Positions 46,990-58,437 of a DNA stretch of 64,000 nt are shown one piece after another. Under the pieces are notes generated by a model. That model was not told the origin of the DNA. It ran no database searches and worked only from the letters and a program-made list of their open reading frames with translations. The position numbers and the translations under genes were made by a program. Source of the DNA: Sipunculus nudus (taxonomy: Eukaryota; Annelida; Sipuncula; Golfingiida; Sipunculidae); NCBI GenBank assembly GCA_026874595.1, contig CM049316.1:54197676-54261675 (forward strand), in the 5' to 3' direction. Position 1 is the first letter of the stretch; each line of letters begins with the position of its first letter.

Positions 46990-47620
46990 CTTGGGAATAA
47001 CCAGGCGTCATATGTGGCGGTAGATTCTGAGAGAACCGTAGAGTCATCCCTTTGCTCGAGTCCTGGCTCCTATTATAGAAGTTTTCGACTGCAAAGTCAC
47101 TAACTTTATCAGGTTTCGATACAGATTTTATTTTATCTTTACAGTCTTTTGCGAGATTGGATGGATCATTACAAGTGAAACAACGGCCTCTCACATTGAT
47201 TTTAGTTTAACTCAATTTTTGTTAGATTCATTCAAGAGTTGTTTTCCGTCTTTAAGTGTATGAGACTTTAAACCGCTGTAACGCTTGCCCAAATTAGTGA
47301 ATGTTCTAAGTCCGTGACCGTCCATCAGATCTTTGCTACAGATTTGCAAGAACTGCTCGCGCAAAAGTAAGTCCACTAATGCTTCAAATGAATTTTTGAT
47401 ACGAGAAAGGTCAACCCATCGGTAAAAATAACCACTAAGACGTGATGTGATTTGTGAGGGTGTTTCATTGCGTTCTGGAGGACATGTTCGGAATTTTTTT
47501 TCTATACCAATTATTTTTCAGTCATTTGAAAACGTTTTAAGAGCGCAACCTTTAGTTTCTCGTAGTCGAACGCTTCTGCGGGCAGCATACGAAACCGAGA
47601 GGGGGTTTTACCTTCACGAG
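46990..47620 (-). pseudogene. gag remnant with degenerate zinc knuckle
   Basis: Capsid-like LPAEAFDYEKLKVALLKRFQ at about 47600-47540 and shifted segments resembling LRE-QFL-x-C motifs, followed by CFTCNDPSNLAKDC at about 47182-47141. That is CX2CX4NX4C, with Asn where the zinc-binding His should be. The N-terminal half of gag is missing: the sequence jumps from the LTR remnant directly into mid-capsid. Confidence 0.75.
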
Positions 47621-47663
47621 TATTAGTGTTTATGCCCGGCACGATTTTTGTGACAACGTTAAA
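47607..47663 (-). repeat. 5' LTR remnant (first ~55 bp only)
   Basis: Minus strand TGTCACAAAAATCGTGCC, GGGCATAAACACTAATACTC and GTGAAGGTAAAACCCC match 43109-43055 with only a few differences. It abuts mid-gag, implying a deletion of the rest of the 5' LTR, the primer binding site and early gag. Confidence 0.65.
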
Positions 47664-49196
47664 GCTATATATACCACTCATATTTAACAAAAATCATTCA
47701 TTCAATCGAAAACAAAACCAATATATATGGGATACATATGGGATACATAGAAATATGGAGAGAAATGGTTGTGTATCACACTCATGTCTATTTGTGTATT
47801 TTTAACAGTTTAAGTTAATATTAATGGGTCATTTTACTTTATGATTTCTGTAAAGAGGCTCAGGCATTCCTATATTATATTTATAATGTTTTCCTAGGTC
47901 ATGACATTGTGGACTTGAAAAATGAAAATAAAATTCGCTGGTAGAAAGATAAATTTTTTTTCTAATGATGTCAGAAACTGGTTAACTGGCAAGCAAATTA
48001 AATATACCCACGAAATTGATTTGAAGAGGACATTTATTATTGATTACCAAAAGGTTATAATAGGGCATACACATTTATAAAATTAACCATTTATGTTACG
48101 TTCAGACATAAATGTCAGAATATAAATTAAAGCAAGATATATATATTCTCTAAAAATTCTCTAACTGCAAAATTTTTAAAAATTATGTCATATTCCGTTT
48201 CAACCTTATTCCCGCTTCATCTGTACAACGTGAATAAACTGGGAGTCTAATATATGACCTTCTATATTTAATAAGAGTACCCCTGACTAGGAACAGGAAT
48301 TTGAAAAGGAAGCTGCCAGTTATTTAAATAAACTTCAGCAGAGTAAATAATTCAGTCAAGGAGATGATCATTTAATAGATTTCGTGTTAATAATGATATA
48401 CATAATAATTGTTTATTTTTAAGTGCCCTTATATATAATAATATACATAGTCTTTATTTAATAATTACCCCTTAGATCTATGTATACTCATTCCCTAGTT
48501 TTATTTCCGTATGCGTTAATATATTGTTAATTGATACACCAAGTTCTTACCATTAATTATGAATTTGTTGATAGAAAGGATATTATTGTTCAAATTATTT
48601 TTTCTTCTGTTATAAACTCTCAGCGTTCATGAGAGCGGCTCTATATGGGATTTTATTGCCTCCGCCCGGAGGATATACGTTCATCTGGGTTTAAGTCTGT
48701 GTTTTGTGTGTTTATTCACATAACTCAGGCAATCATGGATGGAATCTCATGACTTTTTCAGAACATTTTGGAAATGGGATAAAAAGAATTTGATTTTTTT
48801 TGTGGAACCATGATCCCGGTTCAGGAATGCCATCAAGGAACATTATTAAAAAAATGTAAAGTCACTCATGCACGAATGGAGCATCCTACGATAGGGATCC
48901 CTCTACACTGCTGAGACCTGCATTCCTTAGAATGTAGATTTCTAGTTTGTTATGTAAGATGATGTAGTATATGTGTTTATATATATATATATATATATAT
49001 GTGTTTATGCGTATTTCAGAGTTAACTCTAATTTATCTTCAGCGAACTCTTGTTGGTTTTCGGTGAAAGCTCAGATTTTACGAAATGGACGAAAAGAGTT
49101 TTAGTTTACAACAAAAGCGTAACTCTTCATAGCATTTGTCAGCTCCGTACTCTTTGTAGATGATCGCTACATTTATCATTCTTTTGTGCATGAGAT
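47664..49196. other. Non-coding stretch with an old interspersed repeat
   Basis: AT-rich. 48655-48945 shares the diverged repeat described at 39001-39427, here preceded by the foldback GCCTCCGCCCGGAGG at about 48659. Short (TA)n at 48976-49000. Confidence 0.5.
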
Positions 49197-49517
49197 TGAA
49201 ACTTCCATACACACCTACTGTATGCGATTTAACACTTCAATGTGTATCTGCTATATAGGCGATGAAACACTTCAATGTGCATTTACTGTGTGCGATTAAA
49301 CACTTTCATGTACATCAACTGTATGCAATTTAACCCTTCCATGTACCTCTACTGCATGCGATTAAACACTTACATGTGCATCTGCTGTAGGCGATTAAAC
49401 ACTTACATGTTAGTCTACTGCATGCGATTAAAACCTTCCATGTACATCTTATGTATACGATTAAACCCATCCATGCATATCTACTGCATGCAATTAAACC
49501 CTTCCATGTACATCTAC
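49197..49517 (+). repeat. 33-bp minisatellite, about 10 degenerate copies
   Basis: Unit CTTCCATGTACATCTACTG(C/T)ATGCGATTAAACA (split motif CTTCCATGTACATC, TACTGTATGCGATTAAACA). 33 bp gives an 11-residue open frame repeat (MYIYCMRLNPS) on plus. It is interrupted on the right by the LTR at 49518, within the TCTACTG of the last unit. Confidence 0.9.
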
Positions 49518-50148
49518 TGGGGAATAAATAAAGAAGTCAGTGGTTTTTTGTTAACAAATAATTTTAATTTATTCTTAGAACAATCCTTACATTACAATAC
49601 ACTAAATCAATACAATTACACAGTGAAACAATAAAAATATACAGTACCAGAGTGTCCAGATCCTAGGTTTCGATTTCTTGAAACCACCACTGCCACAGCT
49701 CAAAAAGAGTCCTTTAACATCAATAATCCACGTAAATAGTAATAACCCAAAGGCGAACTGGAGACAGTCCGTATTAAATCTGTATAAAATCCGTTGAATA
49801 CCTGACACCACTGCAATTATCGGAAAAGGTTCCTGACGAGAAAGTAACACTCTTAGTGCTCGCTGGTATTTTCCTTCCTGCCGTCTCTAAGCAAAGCCCC
49901 TATTAATAGCTTCTCACCCGAAATTTCTAGAAATAGAAAATTCCAAAGAACAATTTACACGCACATGAACACACCCGAAACATCTAGAACCAAAAAGAAT
50001 GCTGTGTCTCTACGCTTCAGACCCCACACGCCAGCCAGCGCCCAACCAGCGAGGTTCCCATAGCAACGAACTATGCCTGCGCTACATGAACAGAATGTCA
50101 ACAGACACATGAAACACTCCTGCGCACAATAAACAGACACCTGTAACA
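49518..50148 (-). mobile_element. Solo-LTR-like element, copy 2 (about 631 bp)
   Basis: Minus strand runs TGTTACAGGTGTCTG to CTTCTTTATTCCCCA. TATA-like CTATTAATAGG lies at about 49898-49909 and AATAAA at 49568-49573 (minus). It matches copy 1 (41815-42590) at both ends and in blocks between, in inverted orientation. It is inserted in the 33-bp minisatellite. No clear target-site duplication was seen. Confidence 0.75.
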
Positions 50149-50151
50149 ATA

Positions 50152-50155
50152 TATG

Positions 50156-50230
<75 letters not shown>

Positions 50231-50232
50231 GG
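50152..50232. repeat. (TA)n-(AG)n-G-run compound microsatellite
   Basis: TA units pass into about 28 AG units broken by ACCGAG, ending in a run of 12 or more G. A homopurine tract of this kind can form triplex or quadruplex structures (established for such sequences, not shown here). Confidence 0.95.
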
Positions 50233-53200
50233 AGGGAAAAAGAGTCAGGTAGACAGACAGTGAGAGAGATATTGAAGTCTTTGACTAAACCTTTGGTTCT
50301 TTTGATATGTCTTCAAAAGATGAAAGACGACACTCTAGAAAAAATCCATAATAAAAGAAGTAAGGTTGGTGTGGAAGCGGCTGTATCCGTAGCACTCCCC
50401 GCTTGATTAGCAGATCAGCCATTTATTTGAGATATTAGACAAGACTGATTTAAAAATGGTAATCAAATTGCTGCATAAGATGAGAGCTAGCTCATTATTT
50501 GTCTTGACATGCAAGGTCGTTAGATGGGGCGAGAGAGTATATTACGTGAAACGAAAATAAAAGAGTATAAAGACTTAGAAAACGGAGGTCCCATGGTACA
50601 CTGGTGACAGCTACGTTTGGCAGGTCCAAAGTTACTTGCAGAGAATTCTGGCATTGATCAAAGCCAGTATCACTTTCATCTTTATTCAGTAATAAATAGT
50701 TCTATTCAATTGCAATTTCACTAAAAATGATTCAATTGTAGTATCCCTTTATGCGAATCGCCGAAAACGCTACAAACGCTGAGGTTTATATCGACCTCAA
50801 ACTGAATTTAATTTGTGGCGGTTTTTAAAGGATTACAATGTTTTTATTGTTATTATTCTACTAGGAAATATTCAGTAAAAACTAAATTTTTTGTTTAATT
50901 TTTGCGCTAATTAATATAATTAATACGAGTCCGCTCTTTTTTCTAATCAGCATATTACACGCTCGAGGTACATATCTTGTTTTACAGGTATATAACATTT
51001 ACATTAAAGTTTATGATCTCAGTCTTATAGTTTATTTTTGTTAAAATCAAACGTTTTCCAGCAAAAAAAAAAGCAAACGGACTTATTGTCCCCAGTTCAA
51101 CCGTTAATACACTGTTAAGGTTCTGTGTGTGAGTAAACACAGCCCACATGAGTCTGTCTGCCATAACAAGACGGTGTAACCTGAGGTCCCATCTCTCGCA
51201 TACTCGACAACTCCCAAACAAGGAGATGAAAGATAAAGGAGAAACACAGAAGAGAACCCGTTTGGGAGCGCGCTATGTGTTATGTGTTATTCACTGATCG
51301 CGCCCAGTGTAAGGTTAATTCTAGTCGTTAACATGAGTAAGCAAACAGATTTGGAATGAAAAAATCAGAAGATGCCATCATATTTTTGGGAGAAATCCTG
51401 ATGCTCCGTGTATATTTAACATCTCTGGCATGTCAATAGTCATTTAAATGAATTCATTTGGCTGCGGCGTATACGACACACCTTACTCTCCTTCTCTCCC
51501 GGATCCTGTTACGTTTTAAGATCGTCTTTCGTGTACACACGAATCCTTAAGGCGACCTGTTGATCGCTCTCAAAGGAGACATTGTAAAAGAGCCATATAG
51601 CGTTACAAATCGAATGAGACGATACTCTGTGCTTGATCAAAGTTGGTCACACCAGGACTAATTAAACTTGCAGATCGACCCCACCCATTTAACGTTGATT
51701 GAACAATAAAAGTCCATTTGGACGCTGTATAATTTCCATAGGTGACCTATAATTTATCTGTAATAGAAGGTATTTCGGTAGGTTTGCGATGGTATAAGTA
51801 CCCTAGTACTTTAAGAATAGTTATCTCATCTCGACCTTTAAACTATTATAACATGCAATGTAGGCCAACCATTTGATCGGACAGTGCCTTGTTAAATAAA
51901 ATGTCCAGTCATAGATGGTCCAAGCTGGGTATATGACCATAGGAACAATTCTTTAATGTTCATTTTGCATTTTCTTAATGTCGGAGATAAAGCTTGAGTG
52001 CCATCTGTAGAAAAAATCGTTTGGGTACACTATGATAAACATTTAAATATGTTGATTTTTTTTAACAATTTCTATGTTCGCAAATAAACAAGATACTCCC
52101 AAGACCAACGCTGGAGACGTGTGCATTTTCGATATGCAATGGTGTTTTTTTAACTCGTGGCATAAAAATCAAAAGTTTCTTCCTCAATGAGTAATTATAT
52201 GTATGTGAAACTGAAAGATTGAGAGTTTGGAAAAATTGTGGCTTCAAATGCATCCACAAGCTTTTAAAAGAGTGGGTCATGTGATTTGGACCCCGTGACC
52301 TCAAAATCGATAGGTTCTTCCCCTATTGGTATGGAGCTATATGTGGAAGATTGAAGGTTTGGGATGAAACCTTTGGCTTTATCGAGACGTTGGGCCTGTG
52401 GCAGCCGATGTGTATTACAAACGCCTGCTTGATCAATGGTTAAGTGACAATCCCGCCCTGAAACAGTCCTTCTTCTAAATGTGTCAGGTTGTCATCTATA
52501 TCTGCCAGATGTTCATGGTACGTCAATGGCAGGACACTAAGACGTCAATTTTACAGTCAAATTTGTACCATATATCATATAAACGTCTCTGTGTTGACAG
52601 GTTATCAATTCTACGGCTTACAATATACTTAAAAAGTGAAAACAAAACATGTTCCAGTTACTTATTACACAAGTAAATACCAAACTCATCGCTATCTAGC
52701 CGAAACTCTGTCTTTACTTAAATGGTATAGTTTCCCGTCCTCCAGTATTTCATTTCGGTGTTTCTTCCATATCATTGTACCTTTCATAATTATTTGATCA
52801 TTTATAATCTTAACATTTTGGAGAAATTAAACGGATTATTTTCCCCGATAAAAATATTTAAAGATTTACCAATGACGCTTTGTGAATTATAGATTTAAAG
52901 GGATATCAACGCAGTTTTGTAGAAAAGTTAAATTTCAGGTTGTATTGGCTGTAATAATTGTTAGAGTTACTTTTGTTGACTTGTCTGCTCTCTGCTGTCT
53001 GTGGGTTACATACATCAGGTGGATGATTTAGGAACTAATAAATGACAGGTGAGACAGCAACGACATTTACCAAGTGATTTCAATGATAATTAAGCAGTAT
53101 ATGATAGTTTTAAAGTAGCAATTATTACGACAGCCTTTCGCTGTATCTTTCTGCATACTGTACACTACGTCTACATATGGTCTTCATTTACATAAGTTCT

Positions 53201-53990
53201 ACAGGAGACCAATAACCTATCAAATGCCTGATGGAATTATAAAAGGTATTATTATGTTACTTGTGATACAAAAAGTTCATGAATTCGTTAAATTCTTTCA
53301 TTCAGAGGTCGCAGATTCAGTCTTGTAAAGGGCAAATGAACTTGTTAGAACCGTTTTACCCAAAAAAAAGCTATTTTTGCCCACACTGTGAGCAGCCCAG
53401 TCCAGATTTCGTGCGAAAGGTTCCGTAGTGAATAAATACGGCTGTGTTGATCAAAGGGGGAAGGGCTGTCTCTGGGCATTTCTAATTTACACCTCTGTTT
53501 ACTCTAAAGACAAGCATCTTTGCAGCTAGTAAAAGAAAATCTAGGGCACAGTTGAAGCTGAGGATCCTGGTAGGTGTTAACATATGACTCGTCCGGTCTG
53601 TCAACAGACGAATAACTTTCATCCTGCTTTACATAGCGGGTTTCAGTAAATGAAGTGGGCCGCTTGAAGAAAACAAAAGGTTTCAAAGAATAGTAACGTT
53701 ACTACGGAAGTTTCACCGATCACTGTTAAAAAGGTTTCACTACCAGTGAGGACTTCACATAAATTCTCTGTCATTTGAACCATAAATGATAACAAACATA
53801 AGGACTCTTGTTAAAATCTCAATAAATATCAAAGGAACATATATTAAAAAAAGTGACCCATGGGTCATGACGCTCAGCTGATTAGGAAGGGATTCGCAAA
53901 AATGAATTTTATCATCTGAATGCCAAATTTTAGCATTTAAAATGGAGGCGGTTACCTGCACCAAAAAAATATAAAAAATAGGATATTTTA
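50233..53990. other. Non-coding stretch
   Basis: No confident gene. At 52090-52440 two diverged copies of a ~170-bp unit may be present (AAAATCAAAAGTTTCTTCC/AAAATCGATAGGTTCTTCC; AAGATTGAGAGTTTGG/AAGATTGAAGGTTTGG). One exon-like frame at 53504-53662 is listed separately. Confidence 0.5.
53504..53662 (-). CDS. Possible terminal exon, unrecognised
   Basis: Follows a strong acceptor on minus (TTTTGTTTTCTTCAAG, ending 53663). About 52 codons: RPTSFTETRYVKQDESYSS, VDRPDESYVNTYQDPQLQL, then a Cys-containing end and stop. The Tyr/Ser/Asp/Pro-rich sequence resembles a cytoplasmic tail, but no family is recognised. Confidence 0.25.
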   Translation of the reverse strand, partial: RPTSFTETRYVKQDESYSSVDRPDESYVNTYQDPQLQLCPRFSFTSCKDACL

Positions 53991-54985
53991 GGTCCTTCTA
54001 CCCTGTCTGACTTTCTGGGTGCTAAAATGTTTTTGGCAAGTAATATAGGTCACCATGACCTAATTTGAGGTTTCCATGGAGACTGCCAAAGATGTTTTTG
54101 CCGGTCATGCAAAATATAGGTCGCCATGACCTAATTTCAGGTTTCCATGGAGATTACCCAAGATTTCCCTGTATATTACATTGAAACATTCTAGGGCTAT
54201 CAGATACAGTTTGTGTCCATATGAATTTTAGGGTGGTAAAAATCATGTTTAGGCCCAAAGTTCACAGAATATAGGTCACCATGACCTTTCTTCAGGTTTC
54301 CATGCAGATTTACCGAATACCTGCCTGAATATCATGTTAGAAGATTCGAGGCCAAATTGATACAATGTGTGCCCCGTCTGACTCTCTGGGTGCTTAAAAT
54401 CAAGTTTTCGGCCCATAGTTCACAAAAATATGTCTCCATGACCTCATTCCAGGTATCCAAATAGATTTGCCTAGGACTTCCCTGGATGTACAGTTTGATG
54501 TTTTTAGGTCTTACACTTACAAGTAGTGCCCTGATGACGGATGTACTGCTTCAATTTAAGGTCTAAAAAATAGATAGAGAAAAAGGGTAAAAATTAGAAG
54601 AAAAGTACAGGTGGCGCCATCAGTCTTCCAGAAATGATGAGACACTCCATGATCAATACTGTATGCATTGAAAAAATCATGGCAATCAATACGTTATTAA
54701 TTCAGATACTGGAGCTTTTGTATCAATTTTTTTATTATTCTGGGGAGTATTTTCGAGCCCCATAGGTCGGAGGATTTAGGTCAGAGTGACCTAATTTCAG
54801 GTTTCCAAAGATATTTTTATGGACCTTCTTGGATTTTCAGTTAGAAGTTTCTAGGCTCAGCGGTTATGATTTTTGCCCTGTCAATGGACGGCGGGACGGA
54901 CGGACAGACGGACATACGGACGGATTGACAGATGACGGGCAAAGAGTGATCGCTTTAGCTTAGATGACTTTCAGTCAGCTGAGCT
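53991..54985. mobile_element. Non-autonomous repeat element with tandem AGGTCA-palindrome units
   Basis: Five diverged copies of a ~75-250 bp-spaced block: TATAGGTCACCATGACC, TAATTTCAGGTTTCCATGGA, GATT.CC.AAGAT. The right end has the GGACGGACGGACAGACGGAC run (about 54894-54920) and CAGTCAGCTGAGCTAAAAA, a right-end pattern also seen in inverted form at 58441 (CCCTCAGCTCATAGGCTGA, GTCCGTCCGTCC). No coding capacity. Confidence 0.65.
54047..54061. promoter_or_regulatory. Perfect estrogen-response-element-type palindrome
   Basis: AGGTCA-CCA-TGACCT, an inverted repeat of AGGTCA with 3-bp spacing. Further sites: 54118-54132 (one mismatch, AGGTCG), 54273-54287 (perfect) and 54778-54792 (perfect, spacer GAG). 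The sequence match is certain; nuclear-receptor binding is not shown. Confidence 0.45.
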
Positions 54986-55723
54986 AAAAACAGGTTACAA
55001 GTGATAAAAATAAATTACGAAAAATCAATTAACGGTTAAAATAATATAAGCAAAATGATCACGAACACATTATAAACTATAAAAAATATATAGACAAAAT
55101 GATGTCTTCTAACAGTTTTAAAGACTATTTGTGACAGAATAAATAATTTTGTCATCTTTGAACTTTGTCAGATCAGATATATAAGTACATAAAATACATT
55201 TTAGCGTCTTTTTTGAAGAGGACTGACGACAAACGAAATAACGATCTCCTCTTTTGACTAGCAGCATATTACCATTATTTACTATGATAAGCATTGACAG
55301 GATATATTTGCTTTTACGTTGCCGCTGCCTTAGATCAAGCAGACTAGTTTTCTTACGTGTCTCCATCTGCCTGAAAGATAATATCTAATTTTGCTTTATG
55401 GATTAATGTGCCACGTTCACAAGAGTAAGAAAATATAAAGGCTTGATAAAATCTTCTTTATTGAATATGTTGCTTTCTATAATAAAATAAAAGGCAGTCT
55501 ATAGAAGGCAATTCAATTTTTTCGCGAATAGGCAGGAATGCTAGGGTGTTCATGCGACAGACTTTCTTTTAGGGTCGCGCCTGTCAAAAGCTAAACAGTG
55601 TAGGGAGCTGGGGTTATCTTTGGCCAAAGACTGTTCGGGTAATTCAAGGCATCTATGTAACAAAGAGAAAAGAGAGTTTGGGTAATCCCTTGCATCTATG
55701 TAACAAGGAGACGTGTGTGAAAT
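54986..55723. other. Non-coding stretch
   Basis: AT-rich sequence with no recognised gene. Confidence 0.55.
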
Positions 55724-56181
55724 CAGTGATGGAGAGCTCAAGTCCGGACTAGGACTCGCATCCGGACTCGAGTCCAGTTGTTCAGGAACTCGGAAGTGGA
55801 CTTGAGGCTCTTGGACTCGGACTTGTACTCCGACTCGGCGATAAAGTGTCGAGAAATCGTCCAAGTCCAACACTAGTTCAGTAGAAGAAAAGCTCTGTCT
55901 ATAGACATGTATATGCATGTGCAAATTATTATTAACAGAATATTAAAAACGAGACTGTATACCAGGCTCTAAGTCTGCATTGTAATTTAATATTCAGGTA
56001 AACAAATGTGTAAACTATCATAAAAATACTTATGATAATCTCTCATTTCCATTAAATTTCTTTTATAAATGATATATTTATTGGACTCGGGTTAAAGATG
56101 AATCGAACATGAAGAGAGTTGTCTTGGACTCGAACCTGAAGTATTCGGAAATTGACTCGAGTACCCTGGACTACATCACTG
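55724..56181. mobile_element. Non-autonomous hAT-type element (MITE), about 458 bp
   Basis: The left end reads CAGTGATGGAG then CTCAAGTCCGGACT; the right end on the opposite strand reads CAGTGATGTAGTCCAGGGTA. CAGTGATG termini with repeated GGACTCGAGTCC-like sequence are typical of hAT MITEs. The subterminal left region is dense in GACTCGGACTTG-like words. No 8-bp target duplication was evident. The 124-codon minus frame at 55550-55924 is a by-product of these words. Confidence 0.7.
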
Positions 56182-56901
56182 CCTGTATGCAGACATTCTG
56201 TGTTAGAACAACATGACATGTGGTTGAACCACTAGTGAATTACGCAAAGTCTCATCAGGAGGCAAATGTAATTTGGATTCTTTTCAAAGTCCGACAGGGT
56301 ATTCTGTTTAAAATTCAGATGGCAAGAACTCAGGCTTAACGACCATAATCAAATAAATCTAATATAAATCAAAGACTTTGTTTCTGTGTGTTTCAGATAC
56401 ATAGAAGGTTGAAAACATTCACTGTAGACATCTTCCACGTTCTTTCGGAATTAAGACTTTTATTGAGTACTCATTTCTGAAGACAGAGTTCCACGCTTTA
56501 CTTCTGTTTAACAAGTTAGTTTAAACCGTTAGCTTTATTAGTGCGATGGCCGCTGCATGCCCTGTCCAGAATTACCATGTGCCCACCTAGACGCCTCAAA
56601 CAGGAATACTGACAAGGTTTGCTCTTTAGATTTCCCAACTCAACAATAACAATTCGTTCAATGAAGCAAATCTGTTAGATTATGAAGGATAAGCACTTCT
56701 CACATTGCAATTTGAAATTTGATGTATTTTCCACTGTTTGATTTGTTATTACGACATTTCCTGTAGTATTCAAAATGAAAGGTATTTTCATTTTATTCTT
56801 ACAGAATCTCAGAGATACTGAAAGCCATGTGAGAGGAAAAAAAGAAAAAAAAGGACAATTTTCTATGGTTGCCGCCATATTGTGCATACTTCTTTTATTA
56901 T
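56182..56901. other. Non-coding stretch
   Basis: Nothing recognised. Confidence 0.55.
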
Positions 56902-56985
56902 GCCCCGGCCACAAAGTGGCAGGGGCATATAGTTTTACCCATGTCCGTCATTCCGTCCTTCCGTCCTTCCGAAATCAAACAGTTG

Positions 56986-58437
56986 TACGGACTTTTTTTC
57001 GCAATGCCTGCAGATATTGGCCTGATTTTTGGTGTGTGGGCAGATAATGACCAGTTACAGATCGAGTTCGCGTTTCGTCCCGGTTGACCTAATTTTGACC
57101 GTTTTACGGCTCCTAAACATAGAAAATTTCATGAAAAATTGAAATTTTCATGACAAATACACATGTACGGACTTCTTTTCGCAATGCCTGCAGATATTGG
57201 CCTGATTTTTGGTGTGTGGGCAGATAATGACCAGTTACAGATCGAGTTCGCGTTTTGTCCCGGTTGACTTACTTTTGACCGTTTTACGGCTCCTTAACTT
57301 AGAAAATTTCATGAAAAGTGGAAATTTTCATGACAAATACACATGTACGGACTTCTTTTCGCAATGCCTGCAGATATTTGCCTGATTTTTGGTGTGTATG
57401 CAGATATTGACCAGTTACAGATGGAGTTCGCGTTTCGTCCCGGTTGACCTTCTTTTGACCGTTTTACGGCTCCTTAACTTAGAAAATTTCATGAAAATAG
57501 AAATTTTCATGACAAATACACATGTACGGACTTTTTTTCGCAATGCCTGCAGATATTGGCCTGATTTTTGGTGTGTATGCAGATATTGACCAGTTACAGA
57601 TGGAGTTCGCGTTTCGTCCCGGTTGACCTACTTTTGACCGTTTAACGGCTCCTAAACTTAGAAAATTTCATAAAAAATAGAAATTTTCATGACAAATACA
57701 CATGTACGGACTTTTTTTTAGCAATGCCTGCAGATATTGGCCTGATTTTTTGTGTGTATGCAGATATTGACTAGTTACGGATCGAGTTCGCGTTTCGTCC
57801 CAGTTCCCCTACTTTTGACCGTTTTACGGCTCCTAAACATAGAAAATTTCGTGTAAAATTCAAATTTTCATGACAAATACTCATGTACGGACTTTTTTTT
57901 GCAATGCCTGCAGATATTGGCTTGATTTTTGGTGTGTGGGCAGATATTGACCAGTTACAGATCGAGTTTGCGTTTCGTCCCAGTTGACCTACTTTTGACA
58001 GTTTTACGGCTCCTAAACATAGAAAATTTCACGAAAAATATAAATTTTCATAACAAATACACATATACAGACTTATTTTCGCAATGCCTGCAGATATAGG
58101 CCTGATTTTTGGTGTGTGGGCAGATAATGACCAGTTACAGATCGAGTTTACGTTTTGTCCCAGTTGACCTATTTTGACCATTTCACTGCTCCTGAACATA
58201 GAAAGTTTCATGAAAAATAGAAATTTTCATAACAAATGCATATGTACGTACTTTTTTTCCGCAATGCCTGCAGATGCCGCCCTGATTTTTTATGTGTGGG
58301 CAGATAATGACCAGTTACAGATCGAGTTCGCGTTTCGTCCCGGTTGACCTACTTTTGATTGTTTTACGGCTCCTAAACATAGAAAATTTCGTGAAAAATA
58401 TAAATTTTCATGACAAATGTACATGTACAGCCGTTTT
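56986..58437 (+). repeat. 180-bp tandem repeat, about 8 copies
   Basis: The unit contains GTACGGACTTTTTTTCGCAA, TGCCTGCAGATATTGGCCTG, ATTTTTGGTGTGTGGGCAG, ACCAGTTACAGATCGAGTTC, GCGTTTCGTCCCGGTTGACC and AGAAAATTTCATGAAAA...TTTTCATGAC. The last part is an inverted repeat (GAAAATTTCAT/ATGAAAATTTC-like). Copies start near 56986, 57166, 57346, 57525, 57704, 57884, 58064 and 58243. Identity looks about 90 percent between neighbours. Confidence 0.93.

Larger units (their letters stand above)
42610..47663 (-). mobile_element. Decayed Ty3/gypsy retrotransposon with copia-like domain order (Gmr1-like)
   Basis: Reading 5' to 3' on the minus strand the order is gag capsid and zinc knuckle (47620-47141), retropepsin (about 46840-46560), integrase (about 45900-44690), reverse transcriptase (44606-43530) and RNase H (about 43480-43160), then an LTR. 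All RT, RNase H and integrase motifs are of gypsy type, yet integrase precedes RT as in Ty1/copia; this arrangement is established for Gmr1-like gypsy elements. Many stops and frameshifts plus an inserted minisatellite show the copy is dead. A 55-bp direct repeat at its two ends is probably LTR sequence. Confidence 0.85.

Noticed and set aside
41815-50148. The two solo LTRs as the 5' and 3' LTRs of the gypsy element
   Set aside because: They are inverted relative to each other, whereas LTRs of one element must be direct repeats; the element has its own TGTCAC repeat.
55550-55924. Ser/Pro/Asp-rich 124-codon minus frame
   Set aside because: Falls across the left end of the hAT-like MITE and its repeated GGACTC words.
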